Shown here: positions 1-8,380 of the stretch, one piece after another | Position numbering within the stretch: the first letter of the stretch is position 1 | How the letters are laid out: each line of letters begins with the position of its first letter | NCBI GenBank assembly: GCA_039819095.1 | Contig: JBCBSP010000008.1 | Span: forward strand, 81,707-145,706 | Length of the DNA: 64,000 bases | Source of the DNA: JBCBSP01 sp039819095 | GTDB taxonomy: Bacteria; Pseudomonadota; Alphaproteobacteria; Caulobacterales; Maricaulaceae | Reading direction: 5' to 3' | The notes under the pieces: model-generated | The model's database searches: none | Seen by the model: only the letters and a program-made list of their open reading frames with translations | Told to the model about the DNA's origin: nothing | Translations under genes and position numbers: made by a program

Positions 1-33
1 CAAAGCCTTCTAATCGAGGCTGGCAACACTCAG

Positions 34-66
34 AAGGCCCGCCCCATCGGGGCGGGCCTTTTCTTT
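34..66 (+). terminator. Rho-independent terminator
   Basis: A perfect 12-bp stem (AAGGCCCGCCCC, 34-45) with a 3-nt loop is followed by a T-rich tract (TTCTTT). It would end a transcript coming from the left of the window, whose gene is not included. Confidence 0.8.
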
Positions 67-170
67 GGCAGATTGAAGTTTTCGACGCCCGAGATAGCGG
101 TTCGGCAGAATTGAAACCACCGCAATAGTCCTGTTAGTCTGGGCGTCATCCACTGAGCTAAGAGGCCGTC

Positions 171-2195
171 ATGCTTTTTCGTCGAACGCTAGCTGTACTC
201 GCCGCCTGCGTCAGCACCACTTTGGCAGGAGCGAGCCTGCCTGGCGCTGCTGCTTTGGCGCAAGGCGTCGTACCGCTTGATGCGTACGCCCAACTTCCTG
301 AAATTCAGTCCGTTTCGATTTCGCCGTCCGGCGACCGGTTGGCGATGATCGCCGGTGAGGACCGGACCGAGATGCATGTGATTGTGTTGTCGCTTGAAGG
401 CGGCGACCCGTTCGCCCTGGCCGCGTTCGCGGGCGATATCGACGATCGTCTCCTGTTTTCGGTGGATTGGGCGTCCGATAATCACCTCGTTCTGGTTTAC
501 CGGGAACGGCGTTTGCTGGATGGATCCGAGCGCGGCGATGTCGGGCGCCAGGTGATTTATGATCTCAGATCGAACGAGTATTCTGAATTCGAGCGCGCAG
601 GGTCGCAAATCGTTCATCTGCTCCCCGACGAGCCCAATACCGTCCTTCTCTCAACGCCTGTCGTTGAAGTACGGACCTCGGCCAATTCCTTCACTGCCGC
701 CCGGGGCCGCGGTGATGTCGTCAACACTCCAGTCAACCTCTATCGATACGACCTCAATCGCGGCGACTATAGCCTCGTCGCGAACGGCTCGGTCGACACG
801 GTCAACTGGGTCGTCGATGAAAGCGGAGCTCCGTTGCTGCGCCAGGACCGGATTGACGACACGCGCACATGGCGGGTCTTCGCCAGGGAGGGCCGCAGCT
901 GGACCCAGATTTATGAAGAGCGCTTCTCGCGGGAACGGTTCGGTCGCGACGGATTCCGTGCGATTTCATCGATGTCCGGCCTCGTCGCAGAGGACGTGAA
1001 TGGCCGGGGTGTCTGGTTCGCGCAGCTCGCCGACCGGGACAAACTCCAAGGCTGGCTTTTTGATCCTGAGACCGGTGAGATCAGTAACGCTGCCGCTCCG
1101 GACGGCTTTGATATTTCGTCCTTTGTCGTCGACTGGCGCACGGACAAGGTGATCGGCGTGCGCTGGCTCGCCGAGCGCCGCCAGGTCGAATGGTTCGACT
1201 CCCGTTTCGCTGCTCTGCAGCGCCAATTGAACGGGCTGTTCGAGGGCTCCGACGTCGTCATTTCCGACTGGGATCTTTCCGGAAACCGCATTCTGGTCCG
1301 CGTCATTGGCGGAGCTACGTCTGAAGATTTCTACCTCCTAGATCGCGACAGCGGGCAGTTGAACTTCCTGCAGACGGTTTATCCTGACATTCCGCAAGAG
1401 CGCATTCACCCGGTGGAGATTGTTAGCTACCGGGCCGAGGACGGGCTTGAGCTGTTCGGCTACTTGACCCGTCCGGTTGATCGTCCGCTTGCCGACTTGC
1501 CCATGGTGTTGTTGCCCCATGGCGGTCCGCAGGCGCGGGACGGGTTCGGATTCGATATGTGGGCGCAGCCGTTCGCCGATATGGGATATGCGGTTTTCCA
1601 ACCGCAGTTTCGCGGTTCGTCCGGTCAAGGCCAGGACTTCGTTCGGCGCGGTCATGGCGAGTGGGGCCGCAAGATGCAGTCGGATCTGACTGATGCGGTG
1701 ACGCATCTTGTCAATCAGGGCTGGGTCGATCCGGACCGGGTCTGCATCTTCGGTTGGAGTTATGGCGGGTACGCGGCCTTGGCCGGATACGCGCTGACGC
1801 CGGAGGTCTACCGGTGTGTGATCGCGGGCGCTCCGGTGTCCGACATTCTTGAAATGATGGCATGGGAAGGGGACCGTCAGGGCGGAGCGTCGATTAACTA
1901 TTGGACGGAGTATATAGGCGATTGGCGCACCGAGCGTGATGAAATGATCGCGATCTCTCCGGCCCGCCAAACCGCCTCAGGGCGTGTCCCGCTCCTGCTC
2001 ATCCATGGACGCGAAGATCTGATTGTGCCGTTTGAACAGGCGGAGATCATGTACGATGCAGCTCGTCGCGCCGGCAAAGACGTCGAGCTGGTCGCGATTG
2101 ATGGCGACGGACATAATCTTCTGTTCCAGCGAACTCGGTTGATCACCTTGCAGTCGATGACCGAGTTCCTTGCTGAACATAATCCTCCAGACTAA
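171..2195 (+). CDS. Secreted S9-family peptidase (prolyl oligopeptidase-like)
   Basis: A 674-residue protein of the alpha/beta-hydrolase S9 family (dipeptidyl/acylaminoacyl peptidase-like), expected to cut short peptides in the periplasm. Residues 1-31 form a Sec signal peptide ending in ALA-QG. The middle region, about 40-400, has the low-conservation repeats of a beta-propeller. The C-terminal catalytic domain carries GWSYGGYAAL with Ser530, then IHGRED with Asp616 and GDGHN with His648, a complete triad at the expected spacing. The length is normal for the family. It is a single-gene unit between two terminators. A TTGAAA box at 111-116 could be a -35 element, but no good -10 follows. Substrate is unknown. 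Confidence 0.9.
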   Translation: MLFRRTLAVLAACVSTTLAGASLPGAAALAQGVVPLDAYAQLPEIQSVSISPSGDRLAMIAGEDRTEMHVIVLSLEGGDPFALAAFAGDIDDRLLFSVDWASDNHLVLVYRERRLLDGSERGDVGRQVIYDLRSNEYSEFERAGSQIVHLLPDEPNTVLLSTPVVEVRTSANSFTAARGRGDVVNTPVNLYRYDLNRGDYSLVANGSVDTVNWVVDESGAPLLRQDRIDDTRTWRVFAREGRSWTQIYEERFSRERFGRDGFRAISSMSGLVAEDVNGRGVWFAQLADRDKLQGWLFDPETGEISNAAAPDGFDISSFVVDWRTDKVIGVRWLAERRQVEWFDSRFAALQRQLNGLFEGSDVVISDWDLSGNRILVRVIGGATSEDFYLLDRDSGQLNFLQTVYPDIPQERIHPVEIVSYRAEDGLELFGYLTRPVDRPLADLPMVLLPHGGPQARDGFGFDMWAQPFADMGYAVFQPQFRGSSGQGQDFVRRGHGEWGRKMQSDLTDAVTHLVNQGWVDPDRVCIFGWSYGGYAALAGYALTPEVYRCVIAGAPVSDILEMMAWEGDRQGGASINYWTEYIGDWRTERDEMIAISPARQTASGRVPLLLIHGREDLIVPFEQAEIMYDAARRAGKDVELVAIDGDGHNLLFQRTRLITLQSMTEFLAEHNPPD

Positions 2196-2220
2196 CCAGA
2201 GCACATGAGTGCATAATAAG

Positions 2221-2250
2221 AGCCCCGCCGATCCACAGATCGGCGGGGCT
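2221..2250 (+). terminator. Bidirectional Rho-independent terminator
   Basis: A perfect 13-bp stem (AGCCCCGCCGATC, 2221-2233) with a 4-nt CACA loop. T-rich sequence follows on the plus side (CTTTACGTGTTCTTTT) and A/T-rich sequence lies on the other side. It sits between two convergent genes and probably serves both the S9 peptidase and the minus-strand gene ending at 2280. Confidence 0.85.
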
Positions 2251-2279
2251 CTTTACGTGTTCTTTTCGTGCGCGTTGTT

Positions 2280-2900
2280 TTAGTCGAGACGATCCACCCG
2301 GATGGCGCGGCCTTCTCCGTTAATGCGAAGCAGATAGCCGCCGAAACTTCCTCTCCGGATCTCAGCTTGGAGCGGATCGTCACCACGCGGAATCCAGACC
2401 CGGTCAGAATCCGTGACCTCCCAGACCTGACCGTTCGCCATATGAAATCTGATCGTGTTGTAGCCGACAGTCCTCACCTCGCGGATTGTCATCCTGACGC
2501 GCTCCAGCCGCCCGTCCTCGCCAGTTTCAAGCACGGCGGAATCAGGCGTTCTCGCTGACGCCAGATCGTCACGACTCTCCGATTCCGGGCGTCCAAAACC
2601 GGGCAGGGCCAACGGAAAGCCGCCGCCTGACTCCGCTTCCCCGAATTCGCTGACACCGGCGCCGGCCTGTGCGGACGGGCTCGTTGTCTCGCGTCCCGCA
2701 GCTGACGCTGAAGTGTCCGGGAACTCGACGCCGGCGTCTCCTCCCCGCATCACCAGATCAAAACAGGCGAGGCGGGCTTCATTGCTCTCAATACTTGAGC
2801 ATCGCTCAAGCATCTCCGCGCGAGCGTTGCCGGGCTGCCCCAGCGAGGGGGCGGATAAGCTGACCGTCAAACATGCTCCAACGAACAGATTGCGGATCAT
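2280..2900 (-). CDS. Exported protein of unknown function
   Basis: I do not recognise a named family. Taking the Met codon at 2900, preceded by GGAGAG, gives 206 residues beginning with a typical Sec signal peptide (hydrophobic run ending near SLGQ). Just after it lies CSSIESNEARLACFD, a paired-cysteine pattern that recurs at the mature N terminus of many small proteobacterial exported proteins. Residues of about 50-115 are Gly/Ser/Ala/Glu-rich and look like a linker. The C-terminal 80 residues are richer in predicted beta strands (MTIREVRTVGYNTIRFHMAN). A 24-codon upstream extension is open but lacks a ribosome-binding site and would bury the signal peptide. Confidence 0.7.
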   Translation of the reverse strand: MIRNLFVGACLTVSLSAPSLGQPGNARAEMLERCSSIESNEARLACFDLVMRGGDAGVEFPDTSASAAGRETTSPSAQAGAGVSEFGEAESGGGFPLALPGFGRPESESRDDLASARTPDSAVLETGEDGRLERVRMTIREVRTVGYNTIRFHMANGQVWEVTDSDRVWIPRGDDPLQAEIRRGSFGGYLLRINGEGRAIRVDRLD

Positions 2901-3042
2901 TGCGCTCTCCAATTCACCGATGCCAAGTCGGTATAATTGCGCGCCGGCGATCGAAGCGCCAGCCTTACCCACAGCCGCAACCCGGCAGGCCTACACGTTC
3001 TGTATTGATGAAGCGGGCGCTGAGGGGTTCCGGAGACCGGGG

Positions 3043-3411
3043 TCAGGCCGCCTCGACCACGCGGGCCACTTCGTCAACGAGATCACGCAGGTGGAAGGGT
3101 TTCGACAGCACCTTTGCACCAGTCGGAGCGCCACCGCCGGCGTTCAGCGCGACAGCGGCGAACCCGGTGATGAACATGATCTTCAGGCTGGGATCAATCT
3201 CTGCGGCGCGGCGCGCCAGCTCGATACCGTCCACGCCTGGCATGACGATATCGGTCAGCAACAGCTCATACGCCCCGGGCGTGCCGCCCAGCGCATCAAT
3301 CCCCTCATCGCCATCGGCGACGGCTGAGACATCATGGCCAGCGCGTTTCAGCGCCTTGCTGAGAAAGTCCCGCATTGAATCATCATCTTCGGCGAGAAGA
3401 ATCCGCGCCAT
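3043..3411 (-). CDS. cpdR: CpdR-type single-domain response regulator
   Basis: A 122-residue receiver domain with no output domain. The N terminus MARILLAEDDDSMRDFL, the phospho-acceptor in LLLTDIVMPG (Asp54), the FITGFAAVALN stretch and the C-terminal KVLSKPFHLRDLV are the hallmarks of CpdR. In Caulobacter, unphosphorylated CpdR brings ClpXP substrates to the protease and the CckA-ChpT relay controls it; the same role is inferred here. The start at 3411 was chosen because GGAGG lies 5 nt upstream; the 16-codon longer reading is not needed. Three extra residues precede the acceptor Asp compared with Caulobacter, where it is Asp51. It is divergent from the amidohydrolase gene, as in Caulobacter relatives. 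Confidence 0.9.
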   Translation of the reverse strand: MARILLAEDDDSMRDFLSKALKRAGHDVSAVADGDEGIDALGGTPGAYELLLTDIVMPGVDGIELARRAAEIDPSLKIMFITGFAAVALNAGGGAPTGAKVLSKPFHLRDLVDEVARVVEAA

Positions 3412-3611
3412 GCGCCCCTCCGCATTCATCCTGCTACATTTTGAATGGTAACCGAGCAAGGTAAAGGTCCGCTGAACGCGGATGCGCGAAGCCAGCGCTC
3501 AAATCCCCACCGCCTCTCTGTGCTTAACCGAGCCATTGACCCGGACCGCAACGCCACGACAATGGCCTGATGAGTGATGCGCATTTCAAAGACGAGGCGG
3601 GAGGCGCCCCG

Positions 3612-4469
3612 ATGCGGGCGGTCGAGCGCGATCAGCTGGCGGTGCGGGTTAGCGCGCCGGCCCGGCGCACGAGCCGTTTCATCTTCGCCTCACCGCATTC
3701 CGGCTCGCAATACCCGATGGATTTCCTGGCTCGAAGCATCTTGCCGATGAAGCTGTTGCGGAGGTCCGAAGACGCTTTTGTCGATGAGCTGTTTGCGCCG
3801 GCGCCGGACATGGGTGCGGTCCTGATCGCGGCGCAGTTTCCTCGCGCCTATCTCGATCCGAACCGGGCCCGGCACGAGCTCGACCCAATCATGTTCGAGG
3901 ATAAGCTTCCCGCCGAAGCCTGGCGGCCATCGCCGCGTGCGGCGGCGGGCTTGGGCGTTGTTCCGCGCCTGGCTGCAGACGGGCGCGCAATCTATGCCGG
4001 CCGTCTGCCCTATTCAGAGGCCCGGCTGAGACTTCAGGCCTGCTATGAGCCTTATCACCGCGTACTCGGCGAGGAAATCAGCGCGACCCGCCAGGCCTTC
4101 GGTGAAGCGGTGCTGATCGATTGCCATTCCATGCCGACCGCCAGCGCTCGCGGAGCGGATATCGTGCTCGGCGACCGGTTCGGCGCTTCATGCGCACGCG
4201 GTCTTGTGGCGAGGGCCGAAGCCGGTTTCCGGCGTCTGGGTTTCACCGTGGCGCGCAACCGGCCTTATGCCGGTGGTCACACGACCGAGCATTACGGGCG
4301 CCCGGACGCGGGTGTGAATGTGTTGCAGGTAGAGATCAGCCGCGGGCTCTACATGGACGAGGCCAGCATCCGTCCAAACGCCCGCTTCCACGCCTTGCAG
4401 GAGGCGATGCGGGAGTGGATGATTCGTCTGACAGGCGCCGAGCCGGCTGAACATGCCGCCGCAGAGTGA
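3612..4469 (+). CDS. N-formylglutamate amidohydrolase family protein
   Basis: A 285-residue member of the N-formylglutamate amidohydrolase family, zinc-dependent hydrolases releasing formate and glutamate in the last step of one histidine degradation route. Seen in the sequence are FIFASPHSGSQYP near the N terminus, NRARHELDP, and IDCHSMP, all conserved family blocks. The start at 3612 is preferred because GGGAGG lies 7 nt upstream; an ATG at 3570 is also in frame but has no ribosome-binding site. No other hut genes are nearby, so the true substrate is uncertain. Its neighbours cpdR, an XRE regulator and hisN match the arrangement in Caulobacter-type genomes. Confidence 0.85.
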   Translation: MRAVERDQLAVRVSAPARRTSRFIFASPHSGSQYPMDFLARSILPMKLLRRSEDAFVDELFAPAPDMGAVLIAAQFPRAYLDPNRARHELDPIMFEDKLPAEAWRPSPRAAAGLGVVPRLAADGRAIYAGRLPYSEARLRLQACYEPYHRVLGEEISATRQAFGEAVLIDCHSMPTASARGADIVLGDRFGASCARGLVARAEAGFRRLGFTVARNRPYAGGHTTEHYGRPDAGVNVLQVEISRGLYMDEASIRPNARFHALQEAMREWMIRLTGAEPAEHAAAE

Positions 4470-4619
4470 TAAAATCACCCCTTAGGTTGTAATTTTTGCA
4501 GATTTGTCATACGCTGCGTTCAAATCCAAATCGCAACGCGCTATGCGTTTGTCGGACATATTTTTGTATTCTGAACTAAGCGGTCGCATAATTCGCGACA
4601 GGCGTTGAAGGATTAGACG
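4470..4619. promoter_or_regulatory. A/T-rich control region of the XRE gene
   Basis: This 150-nt gap is far richer in A/T than its surroundings. It holds a small inverted repeat, AACGC-5nt-GCGTT, around 4533-4548. A TTGTAA box near 4487 is followed 17 nt later by TACGCT, a weak promoter candidate. The XRE gene ribosome-binding site AAGGATT lies just before 4620. Such regions before XRE genes are often self-regulated, but no operator is proved. Confidence 0.35.
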
Positions 4620-5018
4620 ATGACGAACGAGATCGACCATCATGTAGGCAAACGCCTGCGTCGTCGCCGGCGTCTTCTGGGTCTGACCCAGCAGCAGCTG
4701 GCCCAGGCGGTGGGCATACGTTTCCAGCAGGTCCAGAAATACGAATGCGGCGCCAACCGCGTCAGTGCGAGCCGCCTGTTCGAGCTCGCTGAAGCGCTCG
4801 ACGTGCCGGTGCAATATTTCTACGAAGGCCTGCAGGGCCGCGGCGAATCAGCGGCTCCCGAAGGCGAGGACCTCGCCCCGGATATCCTGTCGCAGAAGGA
4901 AACGGTCGACCTGGTGCGCGCCTATTACAAGCTCAATGAGCGGCCTCGTCGTCGTTTGCTTGAACTGGCCAAATCCCTCGACCCGGTCGCTAAGGGCAAG
5001 TCGGAAGACGCGGCCTGA
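4620..5018 (+). CDS. XRE-family HTH transcriptional regulator (PraR/PhrR-like)
   Basis: A 132-residue DNA-binding protein. A basic N terminus (KRLRRRRRLLGLTQQQLAQ) leads into a helix-turn-helix at about 23-45, with LTQQQLAQAVGIRFQQVQKYE matching the Cro/C1 pattern. FELAEALDVPVQYFYE closes the domain. The C-terminal half has no recognised effector domain but contains LVRAYYKLNERPRRRLLELAKSL, typical of the PraR/PhrR group of alphaproteobacterial XRE regulators. No target can be read from the sequence. hisN begins 6 nt after its stop, suggesting one transcript. Confidence 0.85.
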   Translation: MTNEIDHHVGKRLRRRRRLLGLTQQQLAQAVGIRFQQVQKYECGANRVSASRLFELAEALDVPVQYFYEGLQGRGESAAPEGEDLAPDILSQKETVDLVRAYYKLNERPRRRLLELAKSLDPVAKGKSEDAA

Positions 5019-5023
5019 GCGAC

Positions 5024-5839
5024 ATGGCGTCGCTGGATGTCGAGGCTGAGCTTGCTCTGTGCGGCGCGTTGGCTGATGAGGCCAGACGCGCCGTGGCCAC
5101 TCGGTTTCGCGCCGGACTGATTGCCGACAACAAGCTGGGTGGGCGGGCGTTTGATCCGGTCACCGAGGCCGATCGCGCGATTGAGGCGGCGATTTCCGCG
5201 CGCCTGGATGCAGAGCGCCCCGAGGACGGGCGACTCGGCGAAGAAGGCGCATCGCAGGACAGCCGCAGCGGTCGCACCTGGGTCATCGATCCGATCGATG
5301 GAACGCGCGCCTTCATCGCCGGCCTGCCGACTTGGTGCGTGCTGATCGCCCTGTGCGATGAGACGGGTCCCATCCTGTCCGTGATTGATCAGCCCGTGAC
5401 CGGCGAGCGCTTTCTGGGGCTGGACGCCGGGGCCAGAAAAGGGGCCTGGCTGGAGCGCGGCGGTCAACGAGAGGCCATTTCCGTCAGTGCCGAGCCGGAT
5501 CTGGTTCGCGCCATCGGAACCACTACAGACCCTTACCTTTTCGAGGCCGCCGAACGCGGAGCCTTCGAAGGTGTTCGCGACCAGGCGCGCCTGGTTCGCT
5601 ACGGCCTGGATGCGTATGGGTATGCGGCCTTGGCGATGGGCGGGTTGCATTTCGTCGTCGAGAGCGGGTTGAAGGTCTGGGATATTGCGGCGCTCACGCC
5701 GGTGGTGCGTGGCGCTGGCGGCGTCATGACTTCCTGGACAGGCGGTGATTGCCATGAGGGCGGGCATGTCCTGGCAAGCTCAGACCCCGCGCTCCATGAG
5801 GCGCTCTTAACGCGCCTTGCGCCAGCGGCCAGCCGTTAG
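5024..5839 (+). CDS. hisN: Histidinol-phosphatase, inositol monophosphatase family
   Basis: A 271-residue Mg-dependent phosphatase of the inositol monophosphatase fold, assigned to the penultimate step of histidine synthesis. The metal-binding blocks are visible: DPVTEADRAIE, GEEG (substituting the usual GEE), WVIDPIDGTRAFIAGLP, and GLKVWDIAAL near the C terminus. The loop IDPIDGTRAFIAGLPTW is the form typical of HisN rather than SuhB or CysQ. It follows the XRE gene by 6 nt with no clear ribosome-binding site, so translation may be coupled. A separate CysQ paralogue is at 24834. Confidence 0.85.
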   Translation: MASLDVEAELALCGALADEARRAVATRFRAGLIADNKLGGRAFDPVTEADRAIEAAISARLDAERPEDGRLGEEGASQDSRSGRTWVIDPIDGTRAFIAGLPTWCVLIALCDETGPILSVIDQPVTGERFLGLDAGARKGAWLERGGQREAISVSAEPDLVRAIGTTTDPYLFEAAERGAFEGVRDQARLVRYGLDAYGYAALAMGGLHFVVESGLKVWDIAALTPVVRGAGGVMTSWTGGDCHEGGHVLASSDPALHEALLTRLAPAASR

Positions 5840-5844
5840 CGGCC

Positions 5845-6510
5845 CTATCTCGCGGTCAGGATAAGTCGCACGGGTTCGGCGCCGAATTCCACACGTTCGG
5901 TCCCGCGAAAGGCGCGCTCACGGACCGGAAACCAGACCCTGTTCTGCTCCACCGGCAATGCACGGCGTTCACCATCGGGCGAGATCGCCCAGGCGTCCGG
6001 CGCCGGTCCGTCGAAAACGAACAGCACCGCATCCATGCGGGGCGCGAACAGGGCCGCGACGCCCGCTATGCGACGCATCGCGGCGTTGGCCTGGCCGGCG
6101 GCGACGCGCAACGCATCGGCTTCATAACTCAGCGTCGGTTCCAGCAGCGGCGCCATCACCATGCTCACCGACATCGCGCCAGGCGGGGCATCGACCCGGA
6201 TCTGCGCATCGCGATCAAAGGCGGCGAGATCCGGCGCGGCGACCACGCCATTTTCGTCCGGTGCGAGCAATCGCGTCCCGCCTTCAGCGGTTTCAAGCCA
6301 GAGCGCGGCGTCTCCAGGCCCGCGCACTTCATACAACAGGGTGAAGCGATCGCGTTCGGCTTCATCCATTTCCAGATAATCTTCCCAATATGGGAAAACG
6401 CGGCTGACCGACACAGCCCGCATTTCAGCCAGGGCGGCGGCGTCCGGCGTCGCCTCGGGCGCAGGACCGGCGCTGGCCTGAACGAGCGCTGCGAAGAGGG
6501 CGATCAGCAT
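5845..6510 (-). CDS. Exported protein of unknown function
   Basis: A 221-residue protein with a short hydrophobic N terminus (MLIALFAALVQASAGPAP) that is probably a signal peptide, followed by an Ala/Pro-rich segment. No catalytic motif is recognised. The rest alternates strand-like stretches such as DAVLFVFDGPAPDAW and RVEFGAEPVRLILTA, suggesting a beta-rich periplasmic protein. Its start overlaps the stop of the upstream methyltransferase gene by one base (TAATG), so the two are translationally coupled and probably act together. It ends 5 nt from the convergent hisN. Confidence 0.65.
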   Translation of the reverse strand: MLIALFAALVQASAGPAPEATPDAAALAEMRAVSVSRVFPYWEDYLEMDEAERDRFTLLYEVRGPGDAALWLETAEGGTRLLAPDENGVVAAPDLAAFDRDAQIRVDAPPGAMSVSMVMAPLLEPTLSYEADALRVAAGQANAAMRRIAGVAALFAPRMDAVLFVFDGPAPDAWAISPDGERRALPVEQNRVWFPVRERAFRGTERVEFGAEPVRLILTAR

Positions 6511-7454
6511 TATTCCGCGTCCGTTTCAGCGCCGTCCAGCCCATCGACCCGCTTGCGGAAGAGCAAGGTCATGCGATCGGACTCCCCGATCGTCAGATAG
6601 GGCGTCTGATCGAACTCAGGATCGGTCGGCTCCCCGCGCGGCGCGCTTCTCAGCACCGGCGGCAAGGTCCAGACGCCGAAAGGGTGATCGGCGGTGTCGG
6701 CTGGATTGGCGTTGATTTCACTGGCGTTGACCAGTTCAAACCCGGCCTCTGTGGCCAGGGCGATGACATAGTCCTGCTGTACATAGCCGCTGGATGCGCG
6801 CGGGTCCTGCTCGCGGGTGGCCGGCAGGCGGTGCGCGACGAGACCCAGATGCCCGCCCGGCTTCAGCGCGGCGTGGAAATCGGCGAAGGCCTTTTCCGCC
6901 ATGCCCCGGCCCATCCAGCTGTGTGCGTTGCGGAAGGTGAGAATCGTGTCGATGCTTCCGGCCTCGGCGATCGGACCGGTCTCAGGCCCGAAACTCGTCA
7001 GCTCAATCTCGCCGAAGGGTTCAGCGGACATGCGCTCGGTGAAGGCGTCGCGGAAGGCTGCGGCGCGATCATTCTGCGGATCGACCGGGGTCCAGGCGGC
7101 GATATAACGGCCGCCATTATTTTCCACCCAGGGCGCGAGAATGTTCGCGTACCAGCCGCCTCCGGGCCAGATTTCCATCACGGTTGAAGCCGGGTCGACC
7201 TCAAAGAAGCTGAGTGTCTCCGCCGGATTGCGCGCTGCGTCGCGCGCGCCTTGCTCGCCGCGCCACTCACCGGCCAGCGCCCATTCCAGGCTGCCGATCT
7301 CCGGCCCGACCGGTTCACTGACCATTGCGGTTTCCTCTGCAGCCGGCGGGCTGAGCTCTGCGTCCGGCCCCGAATTCGGTTCGCCGCACGCGGACAGCAT
7401 CAGGGGGCTGAGCATCAGGCTGGTCAGAATGATGGCGGGCGGGCGAAGCGGCAT
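6510..7454 (-). CDS. Lipoprotein-like predicted SAM-dependent methyltransferase
   Basis: A 314-residue protein with a signal sequence and lipobox LSAC (lipidated Cys at 23), so it should sit in the envelope. The body is a class I methyltransferase-like fold: VMEIWPGGGWYANILAPW stands where motif I is expected, followed by GGRYIAAW, and DTILTFRNAHSW for the mid-domain strand. It belongs to the group of predicted exported methyltransferases (COG4798 type). S-adenosylmethionine is not known to be available in the periplasm, so activity is doubtful and the true ligand unknown. It is the first gene of a two-gene unit. Confidence 0.75.
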   Translation of the reverse strand: MPLRPPAIILTSLMLSPLMLSACGEPNSGPDAELSPPAAEETAMVSEPVGPEIGSLEWALAGEWRGEQGARDAARNPAETLSFFEVDPASTVMEIWPGGGWYANILAPWVENNGGRYIAAWTPVDPQNDRAAAFRDAFTERMSAEPFGEIELTSFGPETGPIAEAGSIDTILTFRNAHSWMGRGMAEKAFADFHAALKPGGHLGLVAHRLPATREQDPRASSGYVQQDYVIALATEAGFELVNASEINANPADTADHPFGVWTLPPVLRSAPRGEPTDPEFDQTPYLTIGESDRMTLLFRKRVDGLDGAETDAE

Positions 7455-7525
7455 GAGGGGCCTCCTGCAGGAGCGATGAGGAAGGAGCGCGTTGACGGGT
7501 TCAGACTAGCAGCCTCTTGCGCGCG

Positions 7526-7550
7526 CTTGGAGGCCTTCCCACATACATAT
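7526..7550 (+). promoter_or_regulatory. Sigma-32-like heat-shock promoter
   Basis: CTTG at 7526-7529 and CATAT at 7546-7550 are separated by 16 nt, resembling the alphaproteobacterial RpoH pattern CTTG-N16/18-CYTAT. Transcription would begin close to 7557, at the base of the thermometer leader of the hsp20 gene. Confidence 0.45.
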
Positions 7551-7552
7551 CA

Positions 7553-7655
7553 GCGACGGGGCCGGTTCCGGGCCGTCGCGCAAACCGTCCGGCGCCGAAT
7601 GGGTCGGGCAGAATCTGAAGACTGATTATGATCGCTTCAATGGAGGATCTGACTA
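7553..7655 (+). promoter_or_regulatory. ROSE-type RNA thermometer in hsp20 leader
   Basis: The leader folds into a strong 5' hairpin (GCGACGG 7553-7559 with CCGTCGC 7573-7579), a possible middle hairpin, and a 3' hairpin that hides the ribosome-binding site. In that last hairpin GATC (7630-7633) pairs with GATC (7646-7649), one G is bulged, and CTTC (7635-7638) pairs with GGAG (7642-7645) around an AAT loop. This is the ROSE signature, which in rhizobia and gammaproteobacteria melts on heating to free the GGAGG for ribosomes. The ATG follows 9 nt after GGAGG. Confidence 0.8.
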
Positions 7656-8126
7656 ATGCGTACTGTTGATTTCACCCCGCTCTATCGCACGATCGTCGGC
7701 TTTGACCGGCTCGCCGATATGATGGACTCCGCCGCCAAGCTGGAGCCGGGCGCGGGCTATCCCCCTTACAATATCGAGCAGCTCGGCGAGAACGAGTACC
7801 GCATCGAGCTGGCCGTGGCGGGCTTCTCGTCTGAGGATCTCGACGTGGAAGTTCAGGAAAACGTGCTGACCGTGACCGGTCGCCGTGAGCGCGGCGAGGA
7901 TGAGGTTGAGCGCAGCTTCCTGCATCGCGGCATCGCGGAACGCTCCTTTGAGCGCCGTTTCCACCTGGCCGACAATGTCCTGGTGCAAGACGCCGAACTG
8001 CGCGACGGCCTGCTCGCCATCCGCTTGGAGCGGGAGATTCCCGAAGCCAAGCGGCCACGGCAGATCTCGATCAATGGCGAGACGAAAGCCAAGCTGATCG
8101 AGGGCGGCAAGAAGTCCGCCGCCTGA
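7656..8126 (+). CDS. ibpA: Small heat-shock protein, Hsp20/IbpA family
   Basis: A 156-residue ATP-independent chaperone that holds unfolding proteins. The N terminus MRTVDFTPLYRTIVGFDRL is the IbpA/HspH form; the alpha-crystallin domain runs about 38-130 with YRIELAVAGFSSEDLDV and LLAIRLEREIPE. The C-terminal ISI tripeptide in RPRQISING is the IxI motif that docks oligomers. Its own leader carries a ROSE thermometer and a sigma-32-like promoter, so control is likely both transcriptional and by RNA melting. Confidence 0.93.
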   Translation: MRTVDFTPLYRTIVGFDRLADMMDSAAKLEPGAGYPPYNIEQLGENEYRIELAVAGFSSEDLDVEVQENVLTVTGRRERGEDEVERSFLHRGIAERSFERRFHLADNVLVQDAELRDGLLAIRLEREIPEAKRPRQISINGETKAKLIEGGKKSAA

Positions 8127-8341
8127 CCCGCCTCGGCGGCAGGTTCTCGCCACGCGCTGCGCCCCTTGCGCCTCGCTGGCGGGCCCGCCGCAGATGGGAC
8201 TGCGGATCGGCGATGAGCAGGCTGCGTTCTGGCCGAACGGCTGTCGCTCCTCCCCCGGCTGACACGCTTCGGTTCAGGCGCCTGCCGTGTCGGTCCGCAC
8301 CTCCCTCGCTTTTCCTAACCTGGCCTGACCGGCCTGACTGG

Positions 8342-8376
8342 CGCCGGCGAGCTCGATACGCTCGCTGGCGTTTTTT
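8342..8376 (+). terminator. Rho-independent terminator
   Basis: An 11-bp stem CGCCGGCGAGC (8342-8352) pairs with GCTCGCTGGCG (8360-8370) with one G-U pair, and TTTTTT follows directly. It probably ends the hsp20 transcript about 240 nt after its stop. The gap 8127-8341 holds no other recognisable feature. Confidence 0.75.
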
Positions 8377-8380
8377 CGTT

